In this document: positions 1 to 53,297 of the stretch, piece by piece
Position numbering within the stretch: the first letter of the stretch is position 1
How the letters are laid out: each line of letters starts with the position of its first letter
DNA from: Lota lota
Lineage: Eukaryota > Chordata > Actinopteri > Gadiformes > Lotidae
Length of the DNA stretch: 64,000 bases
Assembly: GCA_026745465.1 (NCBI GenBank)
Contig: JACYXH010000100.1
Location: 1,067,501 to 1,131,500, forward strand
Direction: 5' to 3'
The notes under the pieces: model-generated
What the model saw: the letters and a program-made list of their open reading frames with translations, nothing else
Told to the model about the DNA's origin: nothing
Database searches by the model: none
Position numbers and translations under genes: made by a program

Positions 1-29
1 GCACTGACTTCCCCGACCTTTGTTAATCG

Positions 30-70
<41 letters not shown>

Positions 71-87
71 GAGAGAGAGAGAGAGGA

Positions 88-124
<37 letters not shown>

Positions 125-1443
125 GAGAGAGAGGAAGAGAGAGAGAGAGAGAGAGAGAGATAGGGAGAGACAGAGAAAGAGAGAGTGACAGAGACAGAGA
201 GAGAGAGAGAGCGAGAGAGAGAGAGAGAGTGACAGAGACAGAGAGAGAGTGACAGAGACAGAGAGAGACAGAGAGAGAGAGAGATAGGGAGAGACAGAGA
301 GAGAGCGAGAGAGAGAGAGAGATAGGGAGAGACAGAGAGAGAGCGAGAGAGAGAGTGACAGAGACAGAGAGAGAGAGAAAGAGAGCGATAGGGAGAGGCA
401 GAGAGAGAGCGAGCGAGCAAGCGAGAGAGAGACATATAATTGGATGAGAGGCGTCCCGGTAGAAAAGGTTATTGAATACGTCCGTGTCGCCTGTCACTCA
501 ACCAGTCAGAGCTGGAGCCACCGAGCTGCAAATCAAGTTGAGTTTTCTGCCTCCAATGTTGAGGAGGAAAATTAAACTTTACTGGGGAGAACGACTCCGA
601 AGGGGATTGGAAATGGATCGCAAGACGGATCCAGCGCCAAACCCAATGCCTCAACACAACCAGCACTTCCTCCCCTCAGCTGGCTGGAAACTCGCCAGCT
701 GTTGAGAAGATGGCTGTATGGTTGCAAAGTGCACCAGAGGGGTTAAGAGCACGCATGCACAAAGAGAAAATCTGTCTGGCAAACTCAGTACACCCTCTTT
801 TAAATGTTCTTTTTTTATCCTAAAGCATACACAGATTTCGAACCCTCTGCTGTGTTCTTTCTTTGTTCCTTTTTACGCCATCAGGCCTATGCGTATGTGA
901 ACGGTCTACTGTGCAACACCCACGTCTTCATTTGGCCATGTTTGTGCTCTCAAATGACACCATGGCTGTATTTACGCTTGTGTAACGGTACATATGAGCT
1001 CAAGCCGCATGCATGAGAGTAGAAACACAAAGCAAGAATAGAAACACAACTGGAAACACAACTGGACGGTAGGCATTGGCCTCCTCTCCCTACAGCCCCG
1101 TGGACAAGCCCAAGGTAGCGCTAGCCCAAGGTAGCGCTAGCCCAAGGTAGCGCTAGCCCAAGGTAGCGCTAGCCCAAGGTAGCGCTAGCCCAAGGTAGCG
1201 CTAGCGGCTAAGCCCGAGGTAGCGCTAGCGGCTAAGCCCGAGGTAGCGCTAGCGGCTAAGCCCGAGGTAGCGCTAGCGGCTAAGCCCGAGGTGCTCTTCG
1301 TGGGGAAGCACGGAGAGTACCTTGGCGGGCCAAAGTACCGGCAAGCCTGCCCACTACCGGTTCCACCTGTGGAGTGCTTTGTAACCTTGTGCTTTGTCAA
1401 TAAAGGTTTGTGTTATTACTGAATGACGCTGTCTGGGTCGCAG
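1..1443. other. kcnt1 intron, left edge of window
   Basis: Positions 34-436 are an imperfect (GA)n purine tract with GACA and GATA interruptions. About 437-1100 is plain unique sequence with no exon that I can support. A GCTAGC-rich minisatellite fills 1106-1290. Confidence 0.7.
1106..1290. repeat. Minisatellite of CAAGGTAGCGCTAGCC and a longer variant unit
   Basis: Six copies of a 16-bp unit containing the palindromes AGCGCT and GCTAGC change into four copies of a 24-bp variant (GAGGTAGCGCTAGCGGCTAAGCCC). The array ends 150 bp before kcnt1 exon 1444. Each unit contains an AAG|GTAGC or GAG|GTAGC donor-like string. Confidence 0.85.
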
Positions 1444-17893
<16,450 letters not shown>

Positions 17894-17901
17894 ATCGTCT
17901 G

Positions 17902-17935
<34 letters not shown>

Positions 17936-18517
17936 ACCCCCCCCACCCCCGCCCCCACCCCACCCCACACTCAAACGGAGACGCAACAGAGACAACAACA
18001 GAGACAACAACACGATCCTGAAGCTCCGATCTCGGACACTTTGGCTTTTTGTTCCCCCATCCCAGATCAAGGCGGGGAGACCCCTCAGAATGTCTGAAGG
18101 TCATGGATTCTGGCCTTAATGCTCGAGGAGTCGTGTGTGTGTTGGTGTACGGTGGTGAGACATCAATTCAACTGAGCTGCTAGAGTGAAGGCTGAAGAGT
18201 GCCTCGTCCTCATCACCACATCCTCTTGACTCTGAATAACGTCTCACGGTAAATAACACACCGTGACCCTTTTCAATAACTCCCTTTAATAAGTCATATC
18301 ACAGTCTCAAAAACTCCCCTCCTCACTCCTAAAGGAGAACCAGACCCCAGCATCACTTGCACATTGGTTTGCATTCGATGTCCCCCTCGAGAGGTTTAAC
18401 ACATGCTACTGTGTGCATGTTTACCCCTACTGGGCCGACACGTTGTCACCTTGTCGCCTGTCCTCTGCTTACTCAAAATGAACTGAAGGGCGTTTAGAGA
18501 AGGAATACAACCCAGAC

Positions 18518-18860
18518 TCACCTCAATAACTCCCCCTTATGATCACTCTCAATAACTCACCTTATCACTCAATAACTCCCCTTATGATCACTCTCAATAA
18601 CTCACCTTATCACTCAATAACTCCCCTTATGATCACTCTCAATAACTCACCTTATCACTCAATAACTCCCCTTATGATCACTCTCAATAACTCACCTTAT
18701 CACTCAATAACTCCCCTTATGATCACTCTCAATAACTCACCTTATCACTCAATAACTCACCTTATCACTCATAACTCATCTCATTATTACTCTCAATAAC
18801 TCATCTCATTATTACTCTCAATAACTCATCTCATTATCACTCTCAATAACTCACTGTACC
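18518..18860. repeat. 45-bp minisatellite in kcnt1 3' UTR
   Basis: Units of ctcaataactcaccttatca and ctcaataactccccttatga alternate about five times, then decay. Confidence 0.9.
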
Positions 18861-20777
18861 ACTCTCCAGAGCTCACCTTATGATCACTCTGAATAACCTA
18901 TGTTAAACCAGCTCACCCCAACAATAATAACTCACCAACACAACACAGAGCGACGAGTTATACAAAAAAAGAAAACGGCCAAAGCAAAAAGGAAGGAAAC
19001 TAAGCTTGGTTTTGTAACATGCATGTGCTCTTGGTCCCGTGTGCCCTCTGTCTGGTGTTTTAGAGGAGTCTCAGGAGATACAACACAGTTTATATCATAT
19101 GGAAGAATCGTATCGGTGAACATAGAGCGCCTTTCAAGTTGCCCATTAAAGTGTGGAAATGTGATTTGCAAAGAGACACTAGTTTGATAACAACCGTAAG
19201 CATACAGTAAAATCTCAAAAGTGGCACGTTGTAAATTCATAACATAATTGTAAGACATTTTTATTTAAAAACAAGTTACGTCGTATCTAATGCACAGGAT
19301 CAGAAAGGCAAATTGTTAAATGTTAAACTAAAGACCTAAATGTCAGAGAATTAAAAATAAATTGAGTATTAATAGAATGGATTTAAACTGTAATAACTAT
19401 TTTAAACGTTCTTTGGACCCTAGATGATAACACCAGGCAACACTGCCTTTGTTGACTATCAAAGGACTATTAACTATTATTAACTAAACTAAGTTACTAG
19501 GCTACCGAAGTCTATAGACAGGATGTCAAAAGTGCAGAGGACCAAACTAATGAATGGAATTCATCCTTCAGCTTAACCCTTCATTTCACATTTATAGGAA
19601 AACCCCAAAAAGGTTAAGGAAATAACCTTCTCCATATCATATTTATCAGATCAAAACAATGACATTTTCTAGAGAAATTCATGTATTTCTACATGTTAAA
19701 AGGTGGCAAAAGAAAATAATGTATCATCCGATTTTTATTTATATATTGATTTATACAATTGTATTGGTTCTTGTTTGGACAGATTGTTTTATCACCGTTT
19801 AAACAAACTTTGTTTTAATCTCTATGAGCACAATTTCTATGATGTTATGGCATCGTGAATTCTTTTTCACGGTTGAGTTTATTGTAAAGGATTGTTGAAT
19901 TAATTTATTGTAAACGTACACATTTGCATCTATTCGTGCCATCCTTTAACCTCACAAATCGCTTTGTAAATATATTGCGAACTCAATACGTGCCACAACA
20001 CCAACTTTGTCCTCATATGGGTGTACATATTTAATCATTTATATTACAACAAATATGTTGTAATTGGGCAAAGGAATAGTTTACTTCTGAATATCTTTAT
20101 AACGCCATTTTATAACTCTTCGATGACGTAACGTTGCAGTGTGCCTAGTCTGCCCAAATGGTTTTGCACAGAAAGTGACCCAAAACGTCCACATCCGTCA
20201 GTAAGGCCCTCGAGGACCCATTGTTAGAGGCAACAGCTTGTGTCCATGTACGTTTATTCAAGCCTTTCTTTTGAGTTCGATGCCTTCCGTTCGACGAAGC
20301 GTTTCAATGTGGGGGGAAAAAAGCGACATCCCATAATCAACCGTTCCGTCGGATCTGTGTGTCACGTTTATGAGGTTTATGAAAAACAGAACTTGAACTA
20401 CCTTTGCACTACGCTCTGCTGCGGACGCATAGAGTGAACAGCACGACCCTTTAATCTGAATCTAGATGCTGATCTAGACGTATTCAACCGTCCCCATGAA
20501 CGGTCCCACCTGACGGCCAAGTGGTCGAGTAACCTCACGTGTTCATTTTTCGGTACGTGGCTGTGAGTCACAGCGATGATTGGGAACAGAAGCGGCAGCG
20601 AGACGCAGGCCAAGATGTTTTGTCGTGTCGTTGTTGTCGCCATTTGTCTTGGACTGTACATGCACACGTGGTGTGTGGTACGCCTGGTGCCAGGATGTTT
20701 ACAGGTCCAGCGAAGACGGAGCATGACCTCATCCCGAGGACGGACGCCTAATGTGACCGGGAGCATCCTGGGCCATA

Positions 20778-20779
<2 letters not shown>

Positions 20780-20819
<40 letters not shown>
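20780..20819. repeat. Run of 40 C in kcnt1 3' UTR
   Basis: Uninterrupted C tract; a similar run of 33 C lies at 17903-17935, ten bases after the stop codon. Confidence 0.9.
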
Positions 20820-21175
20820 ACCCCACCCCCACTTGAATCAAGCCAAACGGGCCAAACTTCCTTCGTCTTTCCTTAGAGTATCCTATCTATACTGTAATAT
20901 CACAAGGGGCATGCAAACACAAAGAGCATGTTTTGATATACAGCCTGCCAAGAAAGACATGTCGGTCTCATGACTACACTTGACCATGGCTACTGCTTGT
21001 GTTTTATAACCTTGTCCTCTGATACTGTGTATTACCATGGATGCACTGTGCATGCCGTGTGGTTATGTCACCATGTTTACCAACATCCCATCATGTTTCT
21101 AAGTCATTGTTCAAAGGGTTGATCATTTTGTACTATTTATATGAAGTCGGTGTACTTCACTACAAGCAGAACATG

Positions 21176-21185
21176 AATAAATAAA
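21176..21185 (+). terminator. Overlapping polyadenylation signals AATAAATAAA
   Basis: Two overlapping AATAAA hexamers, the best candidate for the 3' end of kcnt1. The convergent LRR gene ends only about 0.65 kb further on, on the opposite strand. Confidence 0.5.
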
Positions 21186-21205
21186 AGCTGCATGCAGCCA
21201 TATAT

Positions 21206-21831
21206 ATTGAACAAAAATGATATTTTATGTATTTCCTTCGAGTGACATGATCAACATTAAAATCATCAAGTGTATAGATATGGTGAACGTGGTTTTAATT
21301 GGAGTCTTGATTGGTTTTCATAAAACGATTATTTAAATGCATATATAATGCGCAGGAATATCAAAGATAATCGTCAATAATTATTACAACAAGATTATTA
21401 AATATGCATGAATACCTGTTGATGCAAATACAGATTTTTTGTGGCAAATATTGCTTTCACTTAAAAGAGCAGCAGGCAAGATCCAGACAATAACATGAAA
21501 GTCCTCCTGCCCTAAGCCCCTCCCACCAAACGAGGTCCAATCGTGCATGATTAGTAACATGATACATTTCCTGATTAGTAGCCACAAAACTAGCCCTCTT
21601 TGGTTGTTTTTTAGTCGGCGAAATGAACCAATTGACAGCATAAGGCCCTCGTAGAATTAAAAACAAATAGTTGCAGAACATTGGCTTTAAAGATAGCTGC
21701 TGGAATGTAATTGGATATTCTGAGTTGACTGCTTTACAGAAATATTGCCCACTGGTCCTTTAACAATATTCTGAAGCTCAAGATACAATGACTTGTAGAT
21801 TCATTCTGAAGTTCCCACCAAAGGACTGGAC
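21206..21831 (-). other. 3' end region of the LRR gene, between convergent genes
   Basis: AT-rich sequence between the kcnt1 poly(A) signals and the LRR stop codon. No exon, RNA gene or repeat was recognised. No canonical AATAAA is seen on the minus strand here; variant ATTAAA-type hexamers near 21.29 kb could end the LRR transcript. Confidence 0.35.
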
Positions 21832-24800
21832 CTAGCAGCCATCTCCCCCCTGCTGCTTGTGGCTCCGCTTGTTGAGATGAGTCTGTTTCCACCGGTCTCT
21901 GGTCCAGCGGCCCTGGTTGTGGACCACTTCGTGGAGCAGATCCTCGTAGCGTCGCTCCCCCTGAGCAAGTACTCTCTGATCCCCACCGTTGGAACGACCC
22001 CTCGGGCCGACAGCACTGGTCCTGTGGCCTGGCGGACGCGGCTCCACGCGGTCACGGTGACCGTGTTCGCTCGGACCCACGTGGGTCTCGTCGCTCAACA
22101 GAGAGAACCCTAACGTCCCAACGTTTAGTTTGGAGCGGGTATTGTCGCCGACTGTCAAATCTGAGCCACAATGGGTGCCGGGAGTAGCTGCGCTCGGGAC
22201 AGACCGTCTCGACTCCACACGGACATCAGTGGTGCCTTGCTGTGAAGCAGTAGGCGATAGGTGAGACACAGCCTCCATTTTGCTTCCATTGGCGCCCCCC
22301 AGTGGCAACATCTCGGTAGTTGAAGATGTGAGCGCTGCACTGCAACCCGGTGTGTCGGCAGTGACAGAAACGTCACCTGAATGACTAACGCCGCCACCTG
22401 GTGTTTCATGATGGAACACCCGACACATCCAGATGCTCTCTGTTCCACGTTTACACTCGTTTTCTCGTTGATGACCACCGGTGTGCTTGGTCAAAATGTT
22501 TGGCCCCTCACCCTGAACCCCGGGGATCCTTTTGCCCTGCCATTGAGCTGCACTTAGAGGCCAGGAGGAGACCCTACTCATGACATCACCAGTCCTTGAC
22601 CTTTGACCTGGCCCTCCGTCAGCGATGTCGGCTTCCTGTTTGCGCGGGACAGCGCCAATGCTGAAGTAAGGCGCTTCCTCCGTGTAGACGGAGGCGTCCC
22701 GTGACTGGCGGGCCGTCCCGTGACTGGCTCCCCTGCCCTTCCTCTCCACCTCCGTCTCCAGTCTTACGTCAGGTTCTGCTGTGTTCTGGGTGTCCTCTGG
22801 CTGGAGGTTATCCGCCTCACTCGGTTTCACACCGGGCGACTCTTTGAAACCGGGCGAACCCTTCACCCCGGGCGAACCCTTCACACCGGGCGAACCCTTC
22901 ACACCGGGCGAACCCTTCACACCGGGCGAGTCTTTCCCAGCGACACTAAACGGGGACGTGGACAGCACGGCATTGGCAGATTTTGCCCTGACGGTCGTGG
23001 AGTTAATACTCAAGGCTCTCTCCGCGTGCCAATGAACGGTTCCAATGGCGTCTCTCTTCACCGTACCGGAGGGAGATCTGGGCTGCCGTGATTGGCTGGA
23101 TCGCTCCACGCTGGGGTCCTCTTCTGCCAAAGGACCGGCCTTCACAACTCTGTTCCGTCGCTTCCTCCCGTAGAGGCCCCCCATGAAGCAGAGGAGCCCG
23201 AGCAGAACCCACAGAGGCACTGTAGACGGCGAAAGAGGCACGTTCTTACGTTACATTTAGCAGCAGAAAGTGACTTACAAGGGAAAACATCGATCTTCAA
23301 CATCGGAGCCGCTAGAAAAACAAGTGTTTGTGCTGCACATACTATTTAAAAACCTGGAAAGAGTGCGGATTCACTTTCAGATTCAGAAATACTTTGTGGG
23401 TAGTGCAAACAGTGGCAGTGGATATCTCATATCAGAGTGCTTTCTAAACTCCACAACAATTTCTACCTCTCTAAAGTTCCACAGCAATGGCACAGCTCAA
23501 CAAAGTGGCCGTCTTGACGTGGAGCTGCCCTTTTTTCATTTGGCGAGCATTCGCGCACTGCCGCACACAGATGTCAAACATGGCCTACCCATCACCCCGT
23601 ACAGCGTAGCGGTCGGGAAGTTCAGCTCAGCCGGCTGGAGATTGGTTGCAATGGAGGTCCCCGGTGGCGATGACGTCATCAACGCAGTGGAGAGCGATGT
23701 CGAAGCTGGTGAGGGTGGCGTCGGTGTAGACGATGATGACGACGATGACGAGGACGACGAAGGTGCGGTCCCACACACCGACGCGGTCCACACAGGTTGA
23801 CCCCGGAGGTGTGTCGGAGTGCTACAGGTGACCTCATTCTCCTGCTCCAGCAACAACGCGTTCTTCAGATCTGAAATACAGGGCTCATAGCGTCACCGTC
23901 GATTTCCTGCCCCACACTCAACTTGACTCAATTTGTCCTTCAACGCATGGTTACTCTTAACAGTCTCTTATCGGGCATGCTGAACATTTGAATCTGATGG
24001 GGACTACGACTAGATGACCCTGGTCTAGAACAGGGTTCTCAACCATTTCTAGGCTGAATGTCCGTGAACTCGCGATGCAGGCCTCACTTGGGACCATTGT
24101 GTTTTCTGAGGATTTTGTGACAAACGGCGCACATACGTTGAGCATCCCACGACCTTGAACAGCGACCCACCTCTGAGGAAGTCGACGAAGTCCGCCGCCC
24201 CGCAGGAACAGTTCCACGGGTTCCCAGCCAGCCTCAGCACGGCGGTCGCAACCGAGCCCAAGACCAGAGGCGAGAGCCCGGTCAGCCGGTTCCTCGACAG
24301 ATCCAAAGAGCCCAGGTGGGTCTGGAGGCTGAAGCTACCCGGCTCAATGGCTCTAATCCAGTTCCGGGACAGGTTCAGCCTCGTGAGGCCCACCAGCCCG
24401 CCGAGCATGGACTCATTCAGAACCTCAATGTGGTTTCCAACAAGGCTGAGGTCTTTGAGAGCAGGTGTGGTGGGCGGGCTGAACCAGGCTTGGTCTATCT
24501 GGGTGAGGGCGTTCTCATCCAGGATGAGGGTCTGGAGGTTCTGGAAGGAGATCAGGGCCCCTGGAACCATCTCCGTCATGTTCCCCTTGATGGTGAGTCT
24601 GGTGACGTTGACCAGGTTCTTACTGAGGAACATGGTGGCGTTGATCCCTGCCAGGTCTGGAATCAACACCACCAGCGATGAATACCCAGGGCCGAAAACT
24701 GGAGGGGCGTACAATCATTTCATCACTCTGTCACGTCATTAACAATTAATGAGTGAAGAGATAAACATTTAAAGCAACCGATTTGTTTTTATCTCTTAAC

Positions 24801-25230
24801 ACATTAAACAACTCTTATACCATTGTCATGGTATTATTATAATTACATCCCAAAATGATGTAAGTTACCATTACAATGGTATATGAGTAAATTATTTAAT
24901 GAGTTAAGAGATAAATGTTTAAAACTTGGTTTTTAAAGTTGTATAGGGTTAGGCAGTAGGGTTAGGGTTAGACAGCTTAGACAGTGTACTAATAGTTATA
25001 TTTATTGGTAATACATAAAAGTGTTCTTCCATTAGGGAACACAACACCAATATACAAAATAGTAACACGATGTAACACTTGACACAATGGTTAATGAAAT
25101 GAAAAGACTACACTCGGAGAGTCTTACTTGTTGGTATCTCCTGGCAGATCAGCGTTTGGCCATCTTCCAAACAAGCGTGGCCCAAGCCCAGATGTTCGCA
25201 CACCAGCAACAAAGCAACACTGTACACCAT
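21832..25230 (-). CDS. Leucine-rich-repeat type I membrane protein, complete 4-exon gene
   Basis: Exons in transcript order: 25230-25128 (ATG at 25230-25228, donor gtaaga), 24698-24171 (acceptor ctccag, donor gtgggt), 23870-23589 (acceptor tttcag, donor gtaggc), 23219-21832 (acceptor tctacag, stop TAG at 21834-21832). Phases close, giving about 766 aa. Residues 1-19 (MVYSVALLLVCEHLGLGHA) are a signal peptide, followed by a short Cys-containing cap (CLEDGQTLICQEIP). About five LRRs follow (LQTLILDENALTQID, LTRLNLSRNWIRAIE, LGSLDLSRNRLTGLS) with several N-glycosylation sequons, then an LRRCT cap split over exons 2 and 3 (NPWNCSC ... VTCSTPTHLRGQPVW). A Ser/Thr-rich stalk leads to the membrane segment VPLWVLLGLLCFMGGLYG with stop-transfer GRKRRNR. 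The roughly 440-residue cytoplasmic tail is low complexity with GSPGVK repeats and no known domain that I can see. The BK-gamma proteins (LRRC26 group) share the fold but have short tails, so I leave it unnamed. Confidence 0.8.
22843..22935 (-). repeat. In-frame coding minisatellite, (GSPGVK)n in the LRR protein tail
   Basis: An 18-bp unit is repeated about five times inside exon 4 of the LRR gene, giving GSPGVK hexapeptides (one variant ESPGFK-like). The frame is kept throughout. The peptide looks collagen-like but lacks a strict Gly-X-Y period of three, so no triple helix is implied. Length polymorphism is likely. Confidence 0.85.
24020..24060. mobile_element. hAT-like terminal fragment in LRR intron 2
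   Basis: The sequence acagggttctcaaccatttc resembles the CAGNGGTTCTCAACC-type ends of hAT (Charlie/Tip100-like) elements. Only one end is visible. The call rests on this short motif. Confidence 0.3.
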
Positions 25231-25849
25231 CGCTGTATGGATGGAAATTTGTCAGATTAGCTTCACCTTCACATGTTTCAAACTGAAAGTATATTTGTGA
25301 TGACAACTTACCAAGCATAGTCGAGTTTCAGAAAATCTGTAGTTTTCAATGACTCTCATAGGCCTTGTGTGGAGGTATCGGGCAACAATGGTGTCGACTG
25401 ACAAGTACGTTAAACCTGTGAACCTCCAGCTGAGAATAAAGTGCATGTAACCATAGCATCTGCATGTTGTTGGATGAGCTTTGCTATGGGGATGGTCAAG
25501 CTAAGAGTACCGCTGTTCCAGTTGGTTAATGGTGTGAGAGATAAAGGAGTAGTAAAATCAAAACAAACCCCATTGTGGAGGTTGACTTTCAAGTGGAGCC
25601 ATTTTGGAAAGACCAATTCATTTGACCAATAAAAAACACGGTCTTAACCAAACTTTAAAAAAAAAACATAAAACATGGAGAAAAAATGTAATGCCACTGT
25701 AGTCACGAGTGAAAAGTGACAAACATGCGGATTATGTGAATGTTGGTCAGATTATGTGAAAGGTCAAATCAACACAGTGGCAAAACAAGGAAGTGATTCA
25801 CACAAAACCATCAAATAAAACCATGAGAAAAGTATAAAATGAAAATGTG
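25231..25849. other. Intergenic stretch between LRR gene and camsap1 3' end
   Basis: AT-rich sequence upstream of the LRR start codon and beyond the presumed camsap1 polyadenylation site. It should contain the LRR promoter, but no TATA box or CpG-rich block stands out. Confidence 0.4.
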
Positions 25850-26751
25850 TTTATTTCCTTGAAAGTTTATTAAGTTTCAGTGCTTCCTCTTTGAAATATA
25901 AATAGATGGTATGGGATCAGGTAAACGCAACAGTGACTAGGGCACGATAGTGTTAACAAACATTGTGACTGATGCCAATACAATCTTTTAGTGAACATAA
26001 AAAGACACGTACAATAAAAAAGATAGATCCCAAAAAATAATCAAAAACGCAGCAAATTATGAATCAAGTATTCTAGCTTTTTTGGGGGGTGGGGTACAGC
26101 AGTAGTTTAAATGGAGTCAGTATTTTAATCTTAGTGTTTGCTCCACTCACAAAAGCCTTTAGGGAGTGGTTTTCAAACGTAAAATACCGTATTCATTCAT
26201 TTCCATCTTGCATTGTATATCGACTTAATAAAAAAGGTGAATTCTACTTTATTCTCCCCCACACTGCTTTGCAAAAAATACCCCATCCAAACATAAAAAG
26301 CATCTAGTCTTGACTCTCGAATGTTCAATAAAAAACTTTTGTAGACTTCAGACGTTTTCTAGGATCACAAGACAATTCTTACAAATCCCTGTGTGCCAAA
26401 AACATATTCTCTTCATTGGCAGATGTTTTTTTCTTTTGTCATTGTCTAAAAATATGAACATTTTATGAGAACCAAGAACCAAGATGGGGACTTTTGACGC
26501 AGTGTTGCAAACAAATAAAGTGCATGTGCAACACTTCCGGTTGTTCACGAGGCCCACGAAGGGTTTCTCAAAGCACTTGGATGTGAACAACGAAAATATA
26601 TGAGAGGGAGAGTGAGCGAGAGTAAGAAAGAGAGAGAGATGAGAGAGAGAGAAAGTGACCACAATGGTAGTGCTTGACCACACCTTGAGGAATGTTCTTT
26701 AATGTTGGTAAATAATGGAATCCACCAATCAGGCCACACCCCCGTCCTTAC

Positions 26752-26950
26752 AACACACGGTACGGCCCTGTCCTTACAACACACGGTACGGCCCTGTCCT
26801 TACAACACATGGTACGGCCCTGTCCTTACAACACACGGTACACCCCTGTCCTTACAACACATGGTACAGCCCTGTCCTTACAACACATGGCACAGCCCTG
26901 TCCTTACAACACATAGTACACCCCTGTCCTTACAGCACATGGTACACCCC
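26752..26950. repeat. 26-bp minisatellite
   Basis: About eight copies of ggtacggccctgtccttaca-type units in the camsap1 3' UTR region. Confidence 0.9.
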
Positions 26951-28093
26951 TTTATAGAAGTAGAACTCAACATGGTGACGGTGCGGGCGTGGCTTGCACG
27001 CCTGCATCCCGCAGGCGGATGTTGGGACACGGCCGATAGTCGGGGGTGGGGTTGGGTAGGTGTGGTTGGTAGGGTTGGTAGGGTTGGTGGGGTGGGTGTC
27101 AGATGGAGTGGGGTTGGGTAGGTGTGGTTGGTAGGGTTGGTTGGGTGGGTGTCAGATGGAGTGGGGTTGGGTATTGGGCGGGGAGTATTTCTGGAGCATA
27201 AGTATACATTGCATGGGGAAAAGCCATTGACACGATGTGTTTATGAGTACAATTCCAGTGCCAAGTGGAGACAGAACAAGTCGAAGCTCTAAACATCAGA
27301 GAAGCGCCGTTATGATGAACAAAACAAACAACATCCGCTTGAACTCCATTACACATAAAAGGATAGAAACAAACCTAAATACTAATTGAAGAAAAAAAAA
27401 AGCATCGTTTCTTTGTACCAAAGCCTATCCACTCACCCCTTGCCAAAAGCGAGGTTTCCACAAATAAAGCGTAGTGTATCTAACACGACCGACCTGGAAA
27501 TGCTTCTTTACACGTATCCGGGTTCAGCGCGTACGTCAAAAGGCGGGTGAATAAATAGACGACAGAACCACGACGCATGAAAGGCCAACGTACATCTGAA
27601 GGGAGACCCCAGACACTGAACAACAACGTTCTGAGCAGCAGGTTCGAAGACCCCCTAGCGAGGCAAAATTGGTGACGCCGGCCAAGTTGAACATTAGATG
27701 CCTCCCTCTCTCCAGGGTACTGCGGCGTTGTTCGCGCTGTAGAACCAGCAAAACGCCCCTTGTAACGGATGCTAACCGCTCCCAGAAACTCAGACTTCTC
27801 AGAAAGACAAGAGTCACACGGAGCAACTCCCTCTCCAGTCCAAGAGAGAGGGGATGAGGAGGGGGGCGGAGGGGGGGGGAGGGGCTGTAGTGCTGCATCC
27901 AAACTGCCGACCATGCCAAAACCAACACGTACTCCATGTACAAAAAGTAATATCCACACATGAGCGTTAAAGAAACAAATGCCACATGCTTGATTCGCGG
28001 TCGCAGTAGAAAAGAAATGAGTTGATGTCAATATAGACATCAAGGAGACGGTAAATCGCAATTTATTTCACGAGCACCGATCCCTTGACGATA

Positions 28094-28175
28094 CACGCAC
28101 GCATGCACACGCGCGCACGCATGCACACGCGCGCACACACACAAGCGACCACACACACACACACACACACACACA
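28094..28175. repeat. Alternating purine-pyrimidine tract (ACGCATGCACACGCGCGC, CA)
   Basis: About 80 nt of nearly strict alternation including CGCGCG blocks, a strong Z-DNA former, in the camsap1 3' UTR. Confidence 0.8.
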
Positions 28176-28374
28176 ACTATTTCACCCGTCACCGTCTTTA
28201 ACACCTATGGGATTGGCACGCGGTCAGTACGTGGGGACCCCTGGTCAGCGAGCTCCGACCCAGCTCGATGGTCCGCTGAGCCGGGAGGCCGCAGCCAATC
28301 CAGGGAACAAGCAGAGTCAGGGGGGGGGGGGGGCTGGAGGAGGAGGAAGGGGCTCAGGGCTGGGACCCTGGTGG

Positions 28375-52552
<24,178 letters not shown>

Positions 52553-53297
52553 CCTGAAATAATGACGGAAACACTCACATTTTAAAAACCATACATTACA
52601 ACATTGATATGACATGTCAACAAACCGCTGCTCTCAACCCTGCGGCCTTCAGAACTCAAGCTATGGTTATGCAACTTGCAAGATGATGACCAACTTTTTG
52701 TCTAACTTTCAGTTACATACTGCTTCTGTTATGCCCCCGAATCGTCACGATGTGGGGGTTACTGGGGTTTTTACGTTTCATCACTTCAATATTATAACAT
52801 CAATATTGTGAACAATTTACATAATTATGAGGATAACATTTCCCCACATTCTAGATGCTACATGGCAGGTACTGTACGCAAACATCTTGACGTATGTGAG
52901 TACCAAAACATTAAGCTTTATCCTGATGCCTTCAATCTTAATTGTCTAGCGTCTGAAGCAAATAGATCCAAGAAAACTGGTGTGTTTTTACTTCGACTTG
53001 TGGTTATTCCAGTTAATTTGCCTGCTTGGTTTCGACTGGCACACTAACATAGCCTCCATGCAAGCTTTTAGTAAGTACGTTAAATACTAGAGCTTTAGTC
53101 CTGAACTAAGATGACCACATGATGCATGACCTGAAAAACACATGAAATCCTGTTAATCTATCCAGATAAACCTTGTATTCAAGCACCTGGTTTAATGAAC
53201 ATTGTATTACTGGTATGCCCATGTACACCACCATTACCTTTACAATAAATCCCTATAACCCTCCTGAGTGTTACAGAGATTGAGCTCCATCACCTCG

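Larger units (their letters stand above)
17894..21205 (+). other. kcnt1: kcnt1 3' UTR (probable)
   Basis: There are no splice-supported coding exons between the kcnt1 stop and the next gene. The stretch is AT-rich from about 19.2 kb, contains a 45-bp tandem repeat (18.52-18.86 kb) and a run of 40 C (20780-20819), and has overlapping AATAAA signals at 21176-21181 and 21180-21185. A 3.3-kb 3' UTR is ordinary for a neuronal channel. The exact cleavage site is inferred; earlier polyadenylation cannot be excluded. Confidence 0.5.
25850..28374 (-). other. camsap1: camsap1 3' UTR (probable)
   Basis: No coding exon is seen downstream of the camsap1 stop. The stretch holds a 26-bp tandem repeat (26.75-26.95 kb), a GGTTGGGTAGGTGTGG-rich repeat (27.05-27.18 kb) and an alternating purine-pyrimidine tract (28.09-28.18 kb). 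The minus strand has AATAAA at 25855-25850. A 2.5-kb 3' UTR is plausible for a CAMSAP gene; the cleavage site is inferred. Confidence 0.45.

Noticed and set aside
23680..23800. Alternative frame in the LRR exon 3 giving a hydrophobic run (FVVLVIVVIIVY)
   Set aside because: It looked like a membrane segment, but the frame that keeps the LRRCT cysteines and closes phase with exon 4 reads a Ser-rich stalk; exon 4 supplies a good membrane segment.
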